Assembly: GCA_051746765.1 (NCBI GenBank)
Contig: JBNJFK010000010.1
Coordinates: 1-24,386 of the forward strand
Source: JBBEBE01 sp051746765
GTDB taxonomy: Bacteria > Bacteroidota > Rhodothermia > Balneolales > Balneolaceae
Reading direction: 5' to 3'
DNA length: 24,386 nt
Below, in pieces: positions 1 to 7,483 of the stretch. Every line of letters starts with the position of its first letter. Positions within the stretch are counted from its first letter, which is position 1. Both the position numbers and the translations under genes were made by a program. A model generated the notes under the pieces. The model did not search any database. It saw nothing but the letters and a program-made list of their open reading frames with translations, and was not told the DNA's origin.

Positions 1-132
1 ATCCAGGGGCGTGAGGTCCTCCTTCACATCGAGCCGACTACATCCGGACCCCATCAGTAGCAGGACGATCCACAAGAGCCAACCGGTTCGACACTGCCTC
101 TCACTTCGATTTTCCGGCTTTCTCTGTGTCAT
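1..132 (-). CDS. Lipoprotein N-terminal fragment, possibly SCO1/SenC-like copper chaperone (partial)
   Basis: The reading frame starts with ATG at 132 and runs off the left edge, so only 44 residues are visible. They form a lipoprotein signal: a charged N-terminus (MTQRKPENRSER), a hydrophobic stretch near residues 17-28 (WLLWIVLLLMG) and a lipobox, Gly-Ser-Gly-Cys, with the lipidated cysteine at residue 31. The start lies 6 nt beyond the stop of oxidase subunit I, and the purine-rich GAGGTAGG just upstream can serve as ribosome binding site, so it is the fourth gene of the oxidase operon. SCO1/SenC lipoproteins that deliver copper to the CuA centre often sit at this place in ba3 operons. That function is inferred from position only, because none of the catalytic domain is visible. 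Another oxidase-associated lipoprotein is equally possible. Confidence 0.7.
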   Translation of the reverse strand, partial: MTQRKPENRSERQCRTGWLLWIVLLLMGSGCSRLDVKEDLTPLD

Positions 133-138
133 GATATC

Positions 139-1824
139 CTACCTCATCGGCATCGGGTTGTCCGGCTGATAGGGGGGTGCACCTCCCGTTGTTGCCTCCA
201 GTACATCCAGAATCACCGGGATATAGGTAGCCAGGATCAGTATGATCGCAACGATTACCCACGGCTTGAAGTTTTTAAGCCAGGAGACCTCCTCGTTGTG
301 ATACGCTTCACTCATCGGGAAGATCAATACAGCTTCGGATTCCCGCGCTTTTCCAAAGAGTGTTCCGAAGAAGACGACGGCAAAGACCACAATGGAGAGG
401 GTCATGAGCACGCCCCCAACCACGGTTATATCGATGTAGGGCATCCACTCGGGACGGAACAGATCACTTTCCGGATTGGCGTAGGTGAGTCCGGTGTTGG
501 TTCGCCGGGGCATGCCCTGCAAGCCACCCCGCATCAGTCCCCATGAGAAGATGAAGACACCAACCGTCCAGATATAGGGAACCGAGAGGGCCCATCCCTT
601 CATCTTGACCGGCTTGTTGCCGTACTGAGCCAACAGGTAGAGACTCATTCCCAAAAAGGCCAGTAATGTCGGACCGGCCACCGTCAGGTGGAAGTGACCC
701 GGAATCCAGGACGTGTTGTGAATGGTTGTATTAATCTGGTAGGAGGCGTTGATGATACCGCTGATACCTCCCAAAAGAAAAATGATCAACCCGCAAATCA
801 GATACGGGAAGAGCCAGCGCTCCTTCTCGAACCAGGGAAGAGGTCGAATCCAACCAAAATACCCTTTTCCGCCGCGTTGCCTTCCGGCATGCTCCAGAGA
901 CGCCGCCAGCGTGAATGCGGTAATCAAACTCGGTAGCGCCACCATGAATGTGAAAAACCCGTGGACCAACTTCCACTGGGAACCAATAGCGGGATCCATG
1001 TATTGGTGGTGGGTTCCTACCGGAATGGAAAAGATGATAAACATCATAAAGACCAATCGACCAGCCATATCGGAGTAGAGTTTCCCGCCAGCCAAGCGGG
1101 GCATCATGGTGTAGAACATGACGTAGGCCGGCAACAACCAGAAGTAGACCAATGGATGACCAAACATCCAGAACAGGGTGCGAGCCAACATGACATTGAT
1201 TTCATCTACCCAGCCCAGTGCCCAGGGAAGGATGAGAAAGAGGATTTCGACCGCCACCGCGATGGATGCAACAAACCATACGATGAATGTCGTAAACATG
1301 CCGACCACTGCCAGCGGCGTCTTCTCTCCTTCGTTCTCCCGTCTCCAGTTCAAATAGAGTGGAATCCAATTGAAAAAAGAGATCCAGGATCCGACGACCA
1401 GCAACACCAATCCGATGTAGAAGAGAGGGTGTGCCTGAAGCGGAGGGTAGAATGTGTACAGAACGGTCGCTTCGCCGATCCAGATCATCCAGGAAGCTAC
1501 AACCGATCCGACCACCATCATTCCGCCCCCGACCCAGGCCCAGGTCAATGGAAGCTTTTTCTTCAGTGCGTGCGGAACAAGCGCATTCCCGAAGGCAACA
1601 GCAAAAAAGGTGGTAAAGACCAAGGCATTCATGACCCCGTGCATGGTCAATCCCTTGTAGTAATCCGGCCCCATAAACGGATCACTCTGAATGATCCCGG
1701 CACGGAATAGCGTCTGCATTAATCCACCGTAAACACCTGCAATCAACATGAGCATGGGCAGGACCAGTAGAAGGGCCATCAAGCGTCTACTGGAACGATC
1801 CAGCGGTAGTTTGTAGTCAATCAT
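139..1824 (-). CDS. cbaA: ba3-type cytochrome c oxidase subunit I (heme-copper oxidase, B family)
   Basis: Catalytic subunit of a terminal oxidase in the cytoplasmic membrane, reducing O2 to water and pumping protons. At 561 residues it is close to the Thermus ba3 subunit. All metal ligands are present: His62 (TMHGVMN) and His379 for the low-spin heme, His377 in PGHFHL for the high-spin heme, and His223, His272 and His273 for CuB. The HPLVY motif supplies the His223/Tyr227 pair that is cross-linked in this family. The HPLVYFWLLPAY and GTHHQY forms, plus the pairing with subunit IIa, point to the B (ba3) family rather than the A family. The start ATG overlaps the stop of subunit II by the tetranucleotide ATGA, so the two are translationally coupled. 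B-family oxidases generally work well at low oxygen. The symbol follows Thermus naming. Confidence 0.96.
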   Translation of the reverse strand: MIDYKLPLDRSSRRLMALLLVLPMLMLIAGVYGGLMQTLFRAGIIQSDPFMGPDYYKGLTMHGVMNALVFTTFFAVAFGNALVPHALKKKLPLTWAWVGGGMMVVGSVVASWMIWIGEATVLYTFYPPLQAHPLFYIGLVLLVVGSWISFFNWIPLYLNWRRENEGEKTPLAVVGMFTTFIVWFVASIAVAVEILFLILPWALGWVDEINVMLARTLFWMFGHPLVYFWLLPAYVMFYTMMPRLAGGKLYSDMAGRLVFMMFIIFSIPVGTHHQYMDPAIGSQWKLVHGFFTFMVALPSLITAFTLAASLEHAGRQRGGKGYFGWIRPLPWFEKERWLFPYLICGLIIFLLGGISGIINASYQINTTIHNTSWIPGHFHLTVAGPTLLAFLGMSLYLLAQYGNKPVKMKGWALSVPYIWTVGVFIFSWGLMRGGLQGMPRRTNTGLTYANPESDLFRPEWMPYIDITVVGGVLMTLSIVVFAVVFFGTLFGKARESEAVLIFPMSEAYHNEEVSWLKNFKPWVIVAIILILATYIPVILDVLEATTGGAPPYQPDNPMPMR

Positions 1825-2300
1825 CGATCACCTCCCGCCATGGCCACCGGTTCATCCACATCATCGGTAATTCGAAAACGTCCGGCCATGGTGTGATGAG
1901 CAATACCACAAAACTCGTGACAGGAGAAATGATAGACCCCTTCCTCCCCGAACGTCACCTTGATGTAGTTGACGGTATTGGGAACCGCCATCAGATTTAC
2001 ATTTTTCCCTTCCACTTTGAATCCGTGCACGATATCCGGTGAGGTCACATAGAGATGAACAGTCGACCCGACCGGAAGAGTGATTTCCGACGGTTGAAAT
2101 GTCCACATGCGGGCAATCATCTGGAGCTCGTACTCTTTCTCGTCCAGCTCGATCAATTTTTGCTCGGTGAACGGTTCCACATCGGTGATGCAGGTAGGGA
2201 CTTCGATTTCGAGAATGGCTGATGCGTAGATCAGGGCACCAAAAAAGAGCGCCAGCATTCCTCCGCTCAGACCCAGAGCCATTTTTTCAGATGCATCCAT
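1821..2300 (-). CDS. cbaB: ba3-type cytochrome c oxidase subunit II (CuA-binding)
   Basis: This subunit accepts electrons from cytochrome c or a blue copper protein through the binuclear CuA centre. It has 159 residues with one N-terminal membrane helix (about 9-30) and a periplasmic cupredoxin domain. The CuA ligands are His92 (DIVHGF), Cys127, the backbone of Glu129, Cys131, His135 and Met138, in the compact C-x3-C-x3-H-x2-M pattern. The short length and single helix are typical of ba3 oxidases; A-family subunit II is longer with two helices. The start lies 3 nt after the stop of subunit IIa, and a strong GGGAGGG ribosome binding site lies inside the end of that gene. The 3' end overlaps subunit I by 4 nt. 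Confidence 0.95.
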   Translation of the reverse strand: MDASEKMALGLSGGMLALFFGALIYASAILEIEVPTCITDVEPFTEQKLIELDEKEYELQMIARMWTFQPSEITLPVGSTVHLYVTSPDIVHGFKVEGKNVNLMAVPNTVNYIKVTFGEEGVYHFSCHEFCGIAHHTMAGRFRITDDVDEPVAMAGGDR

Positions 2301-2303
2301 GGC

Positions 2304-2423
2304 TCAGACCCTCCCAACGACTTCGAAGAACATCACGGCCCACATAATTGCAAATACAATAATCATGGTCAAAAAGAAAGCGATCGCTCCCTTTGGAACG
2401 AACTCGTCATCCGACTCTTTCAT
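2304..2423 (-). CDS. cbaD: ba3-type cytochrome c oxidase subunit IIa (39-residue single-helix protein)
   Basis: This is a very short gene that automatic callers easily miss. It encodes 39 residues: an acidic start (MKESDDEFVPKG), one membrane helix (about 12-32, AIAFFLTMIIVFAIMW) and a short tail ending in GRV. The Thermus ba3 subunit IIa is similarly small (about 34 residues) and supplies the helix that is missing from its shortened subunit II. The layout here is the same: it comes first in the operon, 3 nt before subunit II. A near-perfect AGGAG (2428-2432) lies 4 nt before the ATG, the clearest ribosome binding site in the operon, which supports real translation. Identity rests on length, topology and context rather than on a catalytic motif. 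Confidence 0.85.
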   Translation of the reverse strand: MKESDDEFVPKGAIAFFLTMIIVFAIMWAVMFFEVVGRV

Positions 2424-2640
2424 CTCTCTCCTTTTTTTCTTGGCACGGTGAACAGCCTGATTATCGATATTCTACACTTCTCTCTCGTTATCGTCGGGCT
2501 GGTTGGACCGGTTGAACATACCGGCACCCGTAATTACGCAGGCTTTGCAGAAGAATGCAACGAAAAAATGTGCTAAAAAGAGATTCTATTCTGAAATCGG
2601 TCCGGCAGAGGCTCGTCCCACTTGATTCCGGTAACGGTAT
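2424..2640. other. Intergenic leader of the oxidase operon
   Basis: These 217 bases separate the end of the M1 peptidase gene from the first oxidase gene, both read leftwards. No gene is visible. The stretch must hold the oxidase promoter. I see no convincing -35/-10 pair and no Bacteroidota TAnnTTTG box. There is a weak inverted repeat, CCGGT/ACCGG, at 2508-2524 with a 7-nt loop, and an AT-rich block at 2570-2590. No strong terminator for the peptidase gene is visible. Confidence 0.5.
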
Positions 2641-4521
2641 CTATTCCGAGGGCAACCAGAGATTGTTGTCCGGTACGATATCGGCCACGCGCCCGCCCGG
2701 ATTCAGTTCCATCGATTCAATTAGATCTCTTTCGAACGGCAGATTCAGATCGTATTGGTCGTCTACCCATCGCCAGGGGTCGGACTCGTGCCACCACTCC
2801 GAATCACCTTCGGCTGGCTTCGACCCGCGCGTCATGGCGAGAGGAATGTGAAACACATGCTCTCTTCCTGATGTGAGCCGGACATGAAGATCGACTGGCA
2901 TCGGCATCTCTCCCGAATTCTCCAACCGGACGCGGGTACCCTTGTCCGTCCGGGAGACATTTGCAATGGCGTAATCGATGGTCCGGGTCGATTCGACCCA
3001 ATCATCATAGTACCAGTCCAGCTGCATTCCCGATTCACGCTCAACCGCCCGCAACAGATCTTCGCCATCTGGATGGCTGTACGCGTGTTTTAAATAGAAG
3101 CGTTTAACTGTTTGATCGAGAACATTTTCCCCGACCACATGTGCAAGTTGATGAAAAAAGATGGCCCCTTTGGAGTAAGATGCGATGGAGTAGGCCACAT
3201 TCCGGTCGAACCGGTCGGAATGACGATTCATGGGCTCTTCCAGGCCGGCATCCACAATCGCCCGATAGTTCTGGTAGTGATTGTCCATCCGGTCCCGGGT
3301 ATTCCCCCCGAAAAGCTCGGCCATGATTCTTGACGAGAGCCAGGAAGTGGTTCCTTCATCGATCCAGGCTTCCCGACTTTCATTGGTAGCCAGAATTCCC
3401 TGAAACCAGGCGTGTACCAATTCATGGACCGTCACCCCCACAAGACTTTCAAGTGATCGATTCCCGGTAATGAGTGTCCCGGTTCCATACTCCATTCCGC
3501 CATCTCCCCCCTGCATCACTTTGTAATCTGGATAGGGGTACGGTCCAACATAATCGGCCATCCACTCGAATGCACGGGCTGTATACCCCGGGAGCGCCTC
3601 CCAATGACGCAATAGATCTTCCTGCTCCGACTCGGATGCATTTTCGGCTACCGGATCGGTCTGGTAATAGAAACGAAGTGTTGGTCCGCTACGCATATCC
3701 AGGGTTGCTTCCCGGTAGTCCCGATCGGCTGCCCACATCACGTCGTGTACCCGCTCGGACAGAAACCGCCACTTCAACGCACCATTTCCAACCGGTTCCG
3801 GCTCACCCTGCCGTTCACCGGTAGCCGCAACCAGATAGTTTCGATCCATCGTGATGGAGAGATCGAAGGTGCCGAACGGCGCAAAAAACTCCCGTCCGAT
3901 GTACGACTCAGTGTGCCATCCGTTCCGATCATAATTGGCAAACTTGGGATACCACTGCGCCATGGAATAATCGATTCCTTCGGCACTGTTTCGTCCGGAT
4001 CGTCGAATTTGTAAAGGGATCTGCCCTTCCCACTCCATATCGAACTGTACCGATTCACCCGGAAGCAGAGGGTCGTCCAATGTTACCGTCATTAGCGTTT
4101 CATCTACCTCCCATTCGAGTGGTTGCCCGTCACTCTCCAGAGAGATTACGTTATGATATCCGATCTCTTCGTCGGAAAGCAGAGAGATCCGGTCCCCGAC
4201 ACGGGAGTCGGGATCGGGAATTGTCCGGTTTCGAACATCCATGCGGCTGTTCGGCTGGAATGCATTAAAGTAGAGGTGGATGAATACACGGTCCAGTGTG
4301 TCGGGGGATTGATTGAAGAGAGTCATCTGCTGCTCTGCATGCAGTTTGTGCGTCTCTGCATCAAGTGACACATCCATCACATAGGCCACTTCCTGCTGCC
4401 AATCGAGCAGCCGTTGCGCCTGGAGCGGATGAGGTACTCCGATCGAACCCAACAGAAGCAGAAATAATCCCGCCAGATAAACAGGAACAGAAGCAGATTG
4501 ATAAACAGGTGTGTGGGGCAT
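2641..4521 (-). CDS. Secreted M1-family zinc metallopeptidase
   Basis: Predicted aminopeptidase-like gluzincin exported from the cytoplasm. The 626 residues begin with a signal peptide (hydrophobic core about 12-29, likely cleavage near HPLQA-Q at 35-36). An N-terminal beta domain follows, then the catalytic domain. Zinc ligands are in HELVH (366-370), with the third ligand Glu389 exactly 18 residues later in WIDEG. The GGMEYG stretch (341-346) corresponds to the GxMEN-type motif that binds the substrate N-terminus in M1 enzymes. The region after about 500 is a C-terminal beta-type segment. AAAGGA lies just upstream of the ATG and supports this start. It lies 35 nt downstream of recR in the same direction and may share its transcript. 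The physiological substrate cannot be told; peptide scavenging is likely. Confidence 0.9.
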   Translation of the reverse strand: MPHTPVYQSASVPVYLAGLFLLLLGSIGVPHPLQAQRLLDWQQEVAYVMDVSLDAETHKLHAEQQMTLFNQSPDTLDRVFIHLYFNAFQPNSRMDVRNRTIPDPDSRVGDRISLLSDEEIGYHNVISLESDGQPLEWEVDETLMTVTLDDPLLPGESVQFDMEWEGQIPLQIRRSGRNSAEGIDYSMAQWYPKFANYDRNGWHTESYIGREFFAPFGTFDLSITMDRNYLVAATGERQGEPEPVGNGALKWRFLSERVHDVMWAADRDYREATLDMRSGPTLRFYYQTDPVAENASESEQEDLLRHWEALPGYTARAFEWMADYVGPYPYPDYKVMQGGDGGMEYGTGTLITGNRSLESLVGVTVHELVHAWFQGILATNESREAWIDEGTTSWLSSRIMAELFGGNTRDRMDNHYQNYRAIVDAGLEEPMNRHSDRFDRNVAYSIASYSKGAIFFHQLAHVVGENVLDQTVKRFYLKHAYSHPDGEDLLRAVERESGMQLDWYYDDWVESTRTIDYAIANVSRTDKGTRVRLENSGEMPMPVDLHVRLTSGREHVFHIPLAMTRGSKPAEGDSEWWHESDPWRWVDDQYDLNLPFERDLIESMELNPGGRVADIVPDNNLWLPSE

Positions 4522-4556
4522 GGTCCTTTCGAATTGGGTTCGAGGGAGCCCGCCAA

Positions 4557-5159
4557 TCAGAACGGGTTGCGACTGGCAAAGGCTCTGCTCAGTGTCGCTT
4601 CGTCAATATACTCAAGCTGCGAACCCATCGGAATACCGTAGGCAATTCGAGTCACGTTCACCTCGTACGGTTTGAGCAACTTGTTGATGTAAAATGAGGT
4701 AGCTTCACCCTCTGCATCCGGATTCAGAGCCAGAATCACCTCTTCAATTGACTCCTCTGAATTCAGACGTTCCATGAGATCACGGATTCGCAGATCATCC
4801 GGGCCAATGCTCTGCATGGGAGAGATCACCCCGCCAAGAACATGGTAACGCCCCTGAAACTCGTTGGTCTTTTCAATGTAGTAAACATCCTGAAACTCCT
4901 CGACAACACACACTTGCCCGTTTTCACGACGTGGGTGGCTACAGATGGAGCAGGGCGTTTCGTCCGAGATGGTACCACAGATCGTACACCGGGTAACCGA
5001 TCGCTTTAGCTCTTCAATTGCCTTGGTTAGCTCGAACACCTGCTCCTGGCTCTGCTTGAGAAGAAACATGGCGATTCGGCGTGCCGATTTACGACCGGTG
5101 CCCGGTAGACGGGAGAGCTCCTCTATGGCCCGTTCGAGTGCTTCTGATGTCAGTTGCAT
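4557..5159 (-). CDS. recR: Recombination mediator protein RecR
   Basis: RecR works with RecF/RecO to load RecA on gapped, SSB-coated DNA. Its 200 residues are the usual family length. Domains in order are a helix-hairpin-helix (LPGTGRKSARR, about 18-28), a four-cysteine zinc finger (Cys58, Cys61, Cys70, Cys73) and a Toprim domain (about 82-175). A C-terminal segment (GSQLEYIDEATLSRAF) matches the RecR Walker-B-like tail. The start is 3 nt from the stop of ybaB, giving the conserved dnaX-ybaB-recR order. All key residues are present. Confidence 0.97.
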   Translation of the reverse strand: MQLTSEALERAIEELSRLPGTGRKSARRIAMFLLKQSQEQVFELTKAIEELKRSVTRCTICGTISDETPCSICSHPRRENGQVCVVEEFQDVYYIEKTNEFQGRYHVLGGVISPMQSIGPDDLRIRDLMERLNSEESIEEVILALNPDAEGEATSFYINKLLKPYEVNVTRIAYGIPMGSQLEYIDEATLSRAFASRNPF

Positions 5160-5162
5160 GAA

Positions 5163-5513
5163 TCAGAGTCCAAACTTTGAGAGATCAAGTCCCGGAATGT
5201 CTCCACCGCCGGGGATCATCTCCTTGTAGATCTCCTGCATCCGCTCCTTTCCCGCTGCCTCCGCCTTCTCCAACGCCTTGTTCACACCGGCGACCACCAG
5301 ATCCTCAAGCATCTCGACCTCTTCCGGGTCGACCACATCGTGGTCAAGCTCGATCTTCAGAACCTCCCGTTTTCCATTTGCTTTCACTTTTACCATGCCG
5401 CCGCCGGCTTCAGCTTCCACGACCAGCTCTCCAAGCTGTTCCTGTGCCTCTTTCATCCGGTTCTGCATGTCGGTTACCTTGCCAAACATATCTGCCATGT
5501 TCATTGTATTCAA
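5163..5513 (-). CDS. ybaB: YbaB/EbfC family nucleoid-associated protein
   Basis: Small DNA-binding protein that forms dimers with tweezer-like arms. Its 116 residues show the family pattern: a helical N-terminus (MADMFGKVTDMQNRMKEAQ), a central beta part with VKVKANGKREVLKIELD, and the block DPEEVEMLEDLVVAGVNKAL. It ends with a Gly/Pro-rich tail (PGGGDIPGLDLSKFGL). It sits between dnaX and recR, its usual place. The gap to recR is 3 nt. The gap to dnaX contains a ten-N join, so that spacing is unknown. Confidence 0.95.
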   Translation of the reverse strand: MNTMNMADMFGKVTDMQNRMKEAQEQLGELVVEAEAGGGMVKVKANGKREVLKIELDHDVVDPEEVEMLEDLVVAGVNKALEKAEAAGKERMQEIYKEMIPGGGDIPGLDLSKFGL

Positions 5514-5529
5514 TCTCCAATCATCCGTT

Positions 5530-5539
5530 NNNNNNNNNN
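5530..5539. other. Assembly gap (10 N) between dnaX and ybaB
   Basis: Ten undetermined bases lie in the short space between the dnaX stop and the ybaB start. Both flanking genes are complete and in the canonical dnaX-ybaB-recR order, so the join is biologically sensible. The true gap length is not known. Confidence 0.95.
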
Positions 5540-5545
5540 TTACCT

Positions 5546-7450
5546 TTAATATTCCAACTCTGCTCCAAAGAGCTCGACAATCTTCTTGAGTGTCGGATCC
5601 TTCTTCTGTATCTCTTGAAAGCGTTCATACGGGCTCATTCGTTCACGCTTTGGCTCTTTCGACACCGAAACGGTACCCTTGACCCGAATCATACGCCCCG
5701 TAACGCGTGCAAAAAGTTGTGACAGAAGCTCCTGGTTTTCGTCCAACAAGCGACTGGAAAACTCATTCTCTACTTCCACTTCCAGTTGGTTGCCGGTCAG
5801 ATCCCGACATTGAACCCTCTGAAGCTGAAAATAGAGCATACGAGGTGCCTTCTTCTCTGCAAGTTCCAGCAATTGATCCCACTGCTCCACAATCTGTTCG
5901 ATCTTCAGGGGCTGGCGATTGCCGGTTACTTGACCATCGTCTTCTCCGTTGTCTCCCGACTCCATTCCGGAGGGCGGGTTGGCAGGAGAGGTTTCATCAC
6001 CGGACTCCATCGCCGTGGATCCCGGATTTCGTTCCTCAGGATCGGAGCGAGTGATGGCTGAAGATTCGCTCGCATCCGGTTTTTCAGGTTCGCCATCCGA
6101 TCCCAGAGACGGTCGACCGAAAAGATTCTCTGAATCCAGATCGGCTCCTTCTTTCCGGTCAGATGCCTTCTTCGACCGTGCCGGTTCGGAATCGTTTCCG
6201 GCGTCCGGCATCGCACGCGCCTCCTGATTCGGCTTTGCTCGAGTCTCGTCGAGTATATCGGCAGAAGACGAAGAAGTTTCAGGCGTCTCTCCCGTTTTTT
6301 GGTCGGGCCGAACCGAACCACTTACCGGTTCAACCCCTTTTTTTTTTAGTTCCCGAACTTCATCGATCAGCGTTGCAAGCTCCTGCGCACGTCCCATGTG
6401 GATCAACTTGAGCATCAAAATCTCGAACTGAATCACCGGCTGACGCGCATCCCGCAGCGTTACCTGCGCCTGACTGACCAGATGCAGCATCCGCATCCAA
6501 TCCTCTTCCGACAACGCCTTGGCTTGGTCCGCATACTGAGATTGCATCTCCTTCGACGCTTCGATCAAACCAAGCCGTCCGGGATGTGTGGCAACGTAGA
6601 GATTTCGAAGATGTTCGGTCAACGAAACGAGAAACTCCTGGATGTCCACTCCGTCATGAACGAGTCGCTGGACCATGCGAAGACCGCCTTCACTGTCCCG
6701 GTCAAGAATCAGGCGCACCCATTCGAAAAGCTCGTGTGTCCCCACCAGGTTGAGTGCTTTGAGCAACTCGTCGTACTGAACGGTTCGGCCGCAAAATGCT
6801 ACGGCCTGATCCATCATACCCAATGCGTCGCGAAGTGCTCCATCAGCTTGGCGAGCAATCAGGTGCAGAGACTCTTCATCCACCTCGATCGACTCTTTCC
6901 GACAGATGGTGCGCAACCGATCCACAATCTCCCGTACTCCGATCCGCTTGAAGTCAAACCGCTGCACCCTGGAGAGAATGGTGGGGAGCACTTTGTGCGG
7001 TTCGGTCGTGGCAAAGATGAAAATGGCGTGCTCCGGAGGCTCTTCCAATGTCTTCAGAAGGGCATTGAAGGCCTCTTTGGTGAGCATGTGCACCTCATCG
7101 ATGATGAAGATCTTGTAGCGACCGTTCTGCGGCGGAACCCGAATCACCTCCTTCAGGGCCCGGATGTGTTCAATCTTTCGATTGGAAGCGGCGTCCATCT
7201 CAATGATGTTCAGCGTCCGCGTCAGATCCTCTCCGTCAAGATCCTCCTCCACACCATTGACGGCACGAGCCAACACCCGGGCCATCGTCGTTTTACCCAC
7301 CCCTCTCGGCCCGCAGAACATGTAGGCGTGCGAAATCCGATTGTTGCGAATGGCGTTCTGCAGCGTGTCCCGAACATGCTCCTGTGACACCACATCATCA
7401 AATGTCTGTGGTCGGTAGGCACGTGTCAGGGCTCGATACGATTCGCTCAT
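5546..7450 (-). CDS. dnaX: DNA polymerase III subunits tau/gamma (clamp loader ATPase)
   Basis: AAA+ motor that loads the beta clamp. It has 634 residues. Domains I-II (about 1-220) carry Walker A GPRGVGKT (47-54), Walker B IFIIDEVHML (114-123), the sensor FATTEP and the arginine-finger region LSRVQRF, where the usual SRC cysteine is Val162. Domain III runs to about 367. An acidic, Ser/Pro/Gly-rich linker (about 375-505) leads to a C-terminal tau-type domain (about 510-634). The four-cysteine zinc module normally found after the Walker A helix is absent: Asn65-Gly66 is followed by a short acidic loop straight to EMDAASN. An A10 run at codons 368-371 may make a truncated gamma form (see separate entry). 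The start is 33 nt after the gdhA stop. dnaN and dinB are nearby. Confidence 0.96.
   Translation of the reverse strand: MSESYRALTRAYRPQTFDDVVSQEHVRDTLQNAIRNNRISHAYMFCGPRGVGKTTMARVLARAVNGVEEDLDGEDLTRTLNIIEMDAASNRKIEHIRALKEVIRVPPQNGRYKIFIIDEVHMLTKEAFNALLKTLEEPPEHAIFIFATTEPHKVLPTILSRVQRFDFKRIGVREIVDRLRTICRKESIEVDEESLHLIARQADGALRDALGMMDQAVAFCGRTVQYDELLKALNLVGTHELFEWVRLILDRDSEGGLRMVQRLVHDGVDIQEFLVSLTEHLRNLYVATHPGRLGLIEASKEMQSQYADQAKALSEEDWMRMLHLVSQAQVTLRDARQPVIQFEILMLKLIHMGRAQELATLIDEVRELKKKGVEPVSGSVRPDQKTGETPETSSSSADILDETRAKPNQEARAMPDAGNDSEPARSKKASDRKEGADLDSENLFGRPSLGSDGEPEKPDASESSAITRSDPEERNPGSTAMESGDETSPANPPSGMESGDNGEDDGQVTGNRQPLKIEQIVEQWDQLLELAEKKAPRMLYFQLQRVQCRDLTGNQLEVEVENEFSSRLLDENQELLSQLFARVTGRMIRVKGTVSVSKEPKRERMSPYERFQEIQKKDPTLKKIVELFGAELEY
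6308..6347 (-). promoter_or_regulatory. Candidate slippage/frameshift site in dnaX (A10 run plus hairpin)
   Basis: In mRNA sense the codons Leu368-Lys369-Lys370-Lys371 read CTA AAA AAA AAA, giving ten consecutive A (6338-6347). GGGGTT follows, then a 6-bp perfect stem, GAACCG/CGGTTC (6326-6331 with 6310-6315), with a 10-nt loop; two U-G pairs can extend it. A -1 shift or one extra A gives Arg-Gly-stop (TGA at 6330-6332), a product of 373 residues. A +1 shift or one lost A ends at TAA (6322-6324), giving 375 residues. E. coli dnaX uses ribosomal -1 shifting at A AAA AAG with a downstream hairpin, and Thermus dnaX uses transcriptional slippage on A9. Which mechanism, if any, acts here is inference. 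Confidence 0.55.
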
Positions 7451-7483
7451 GGCGACATCCCGTTGGGTTGGTGATTCAGCCGA

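Noticed and set aside
6398..7387. Long open frame on the plus strand (329 codons) opposite dnaX
   Set aside because: It lies wholly antisense to a well-conserved gene, has no recognisable domain and reads as low-quality translated complement. The same applies to long antisense frames opposite gdhA (7880-9214), topA (17070-18266) and coxA (961-1710).
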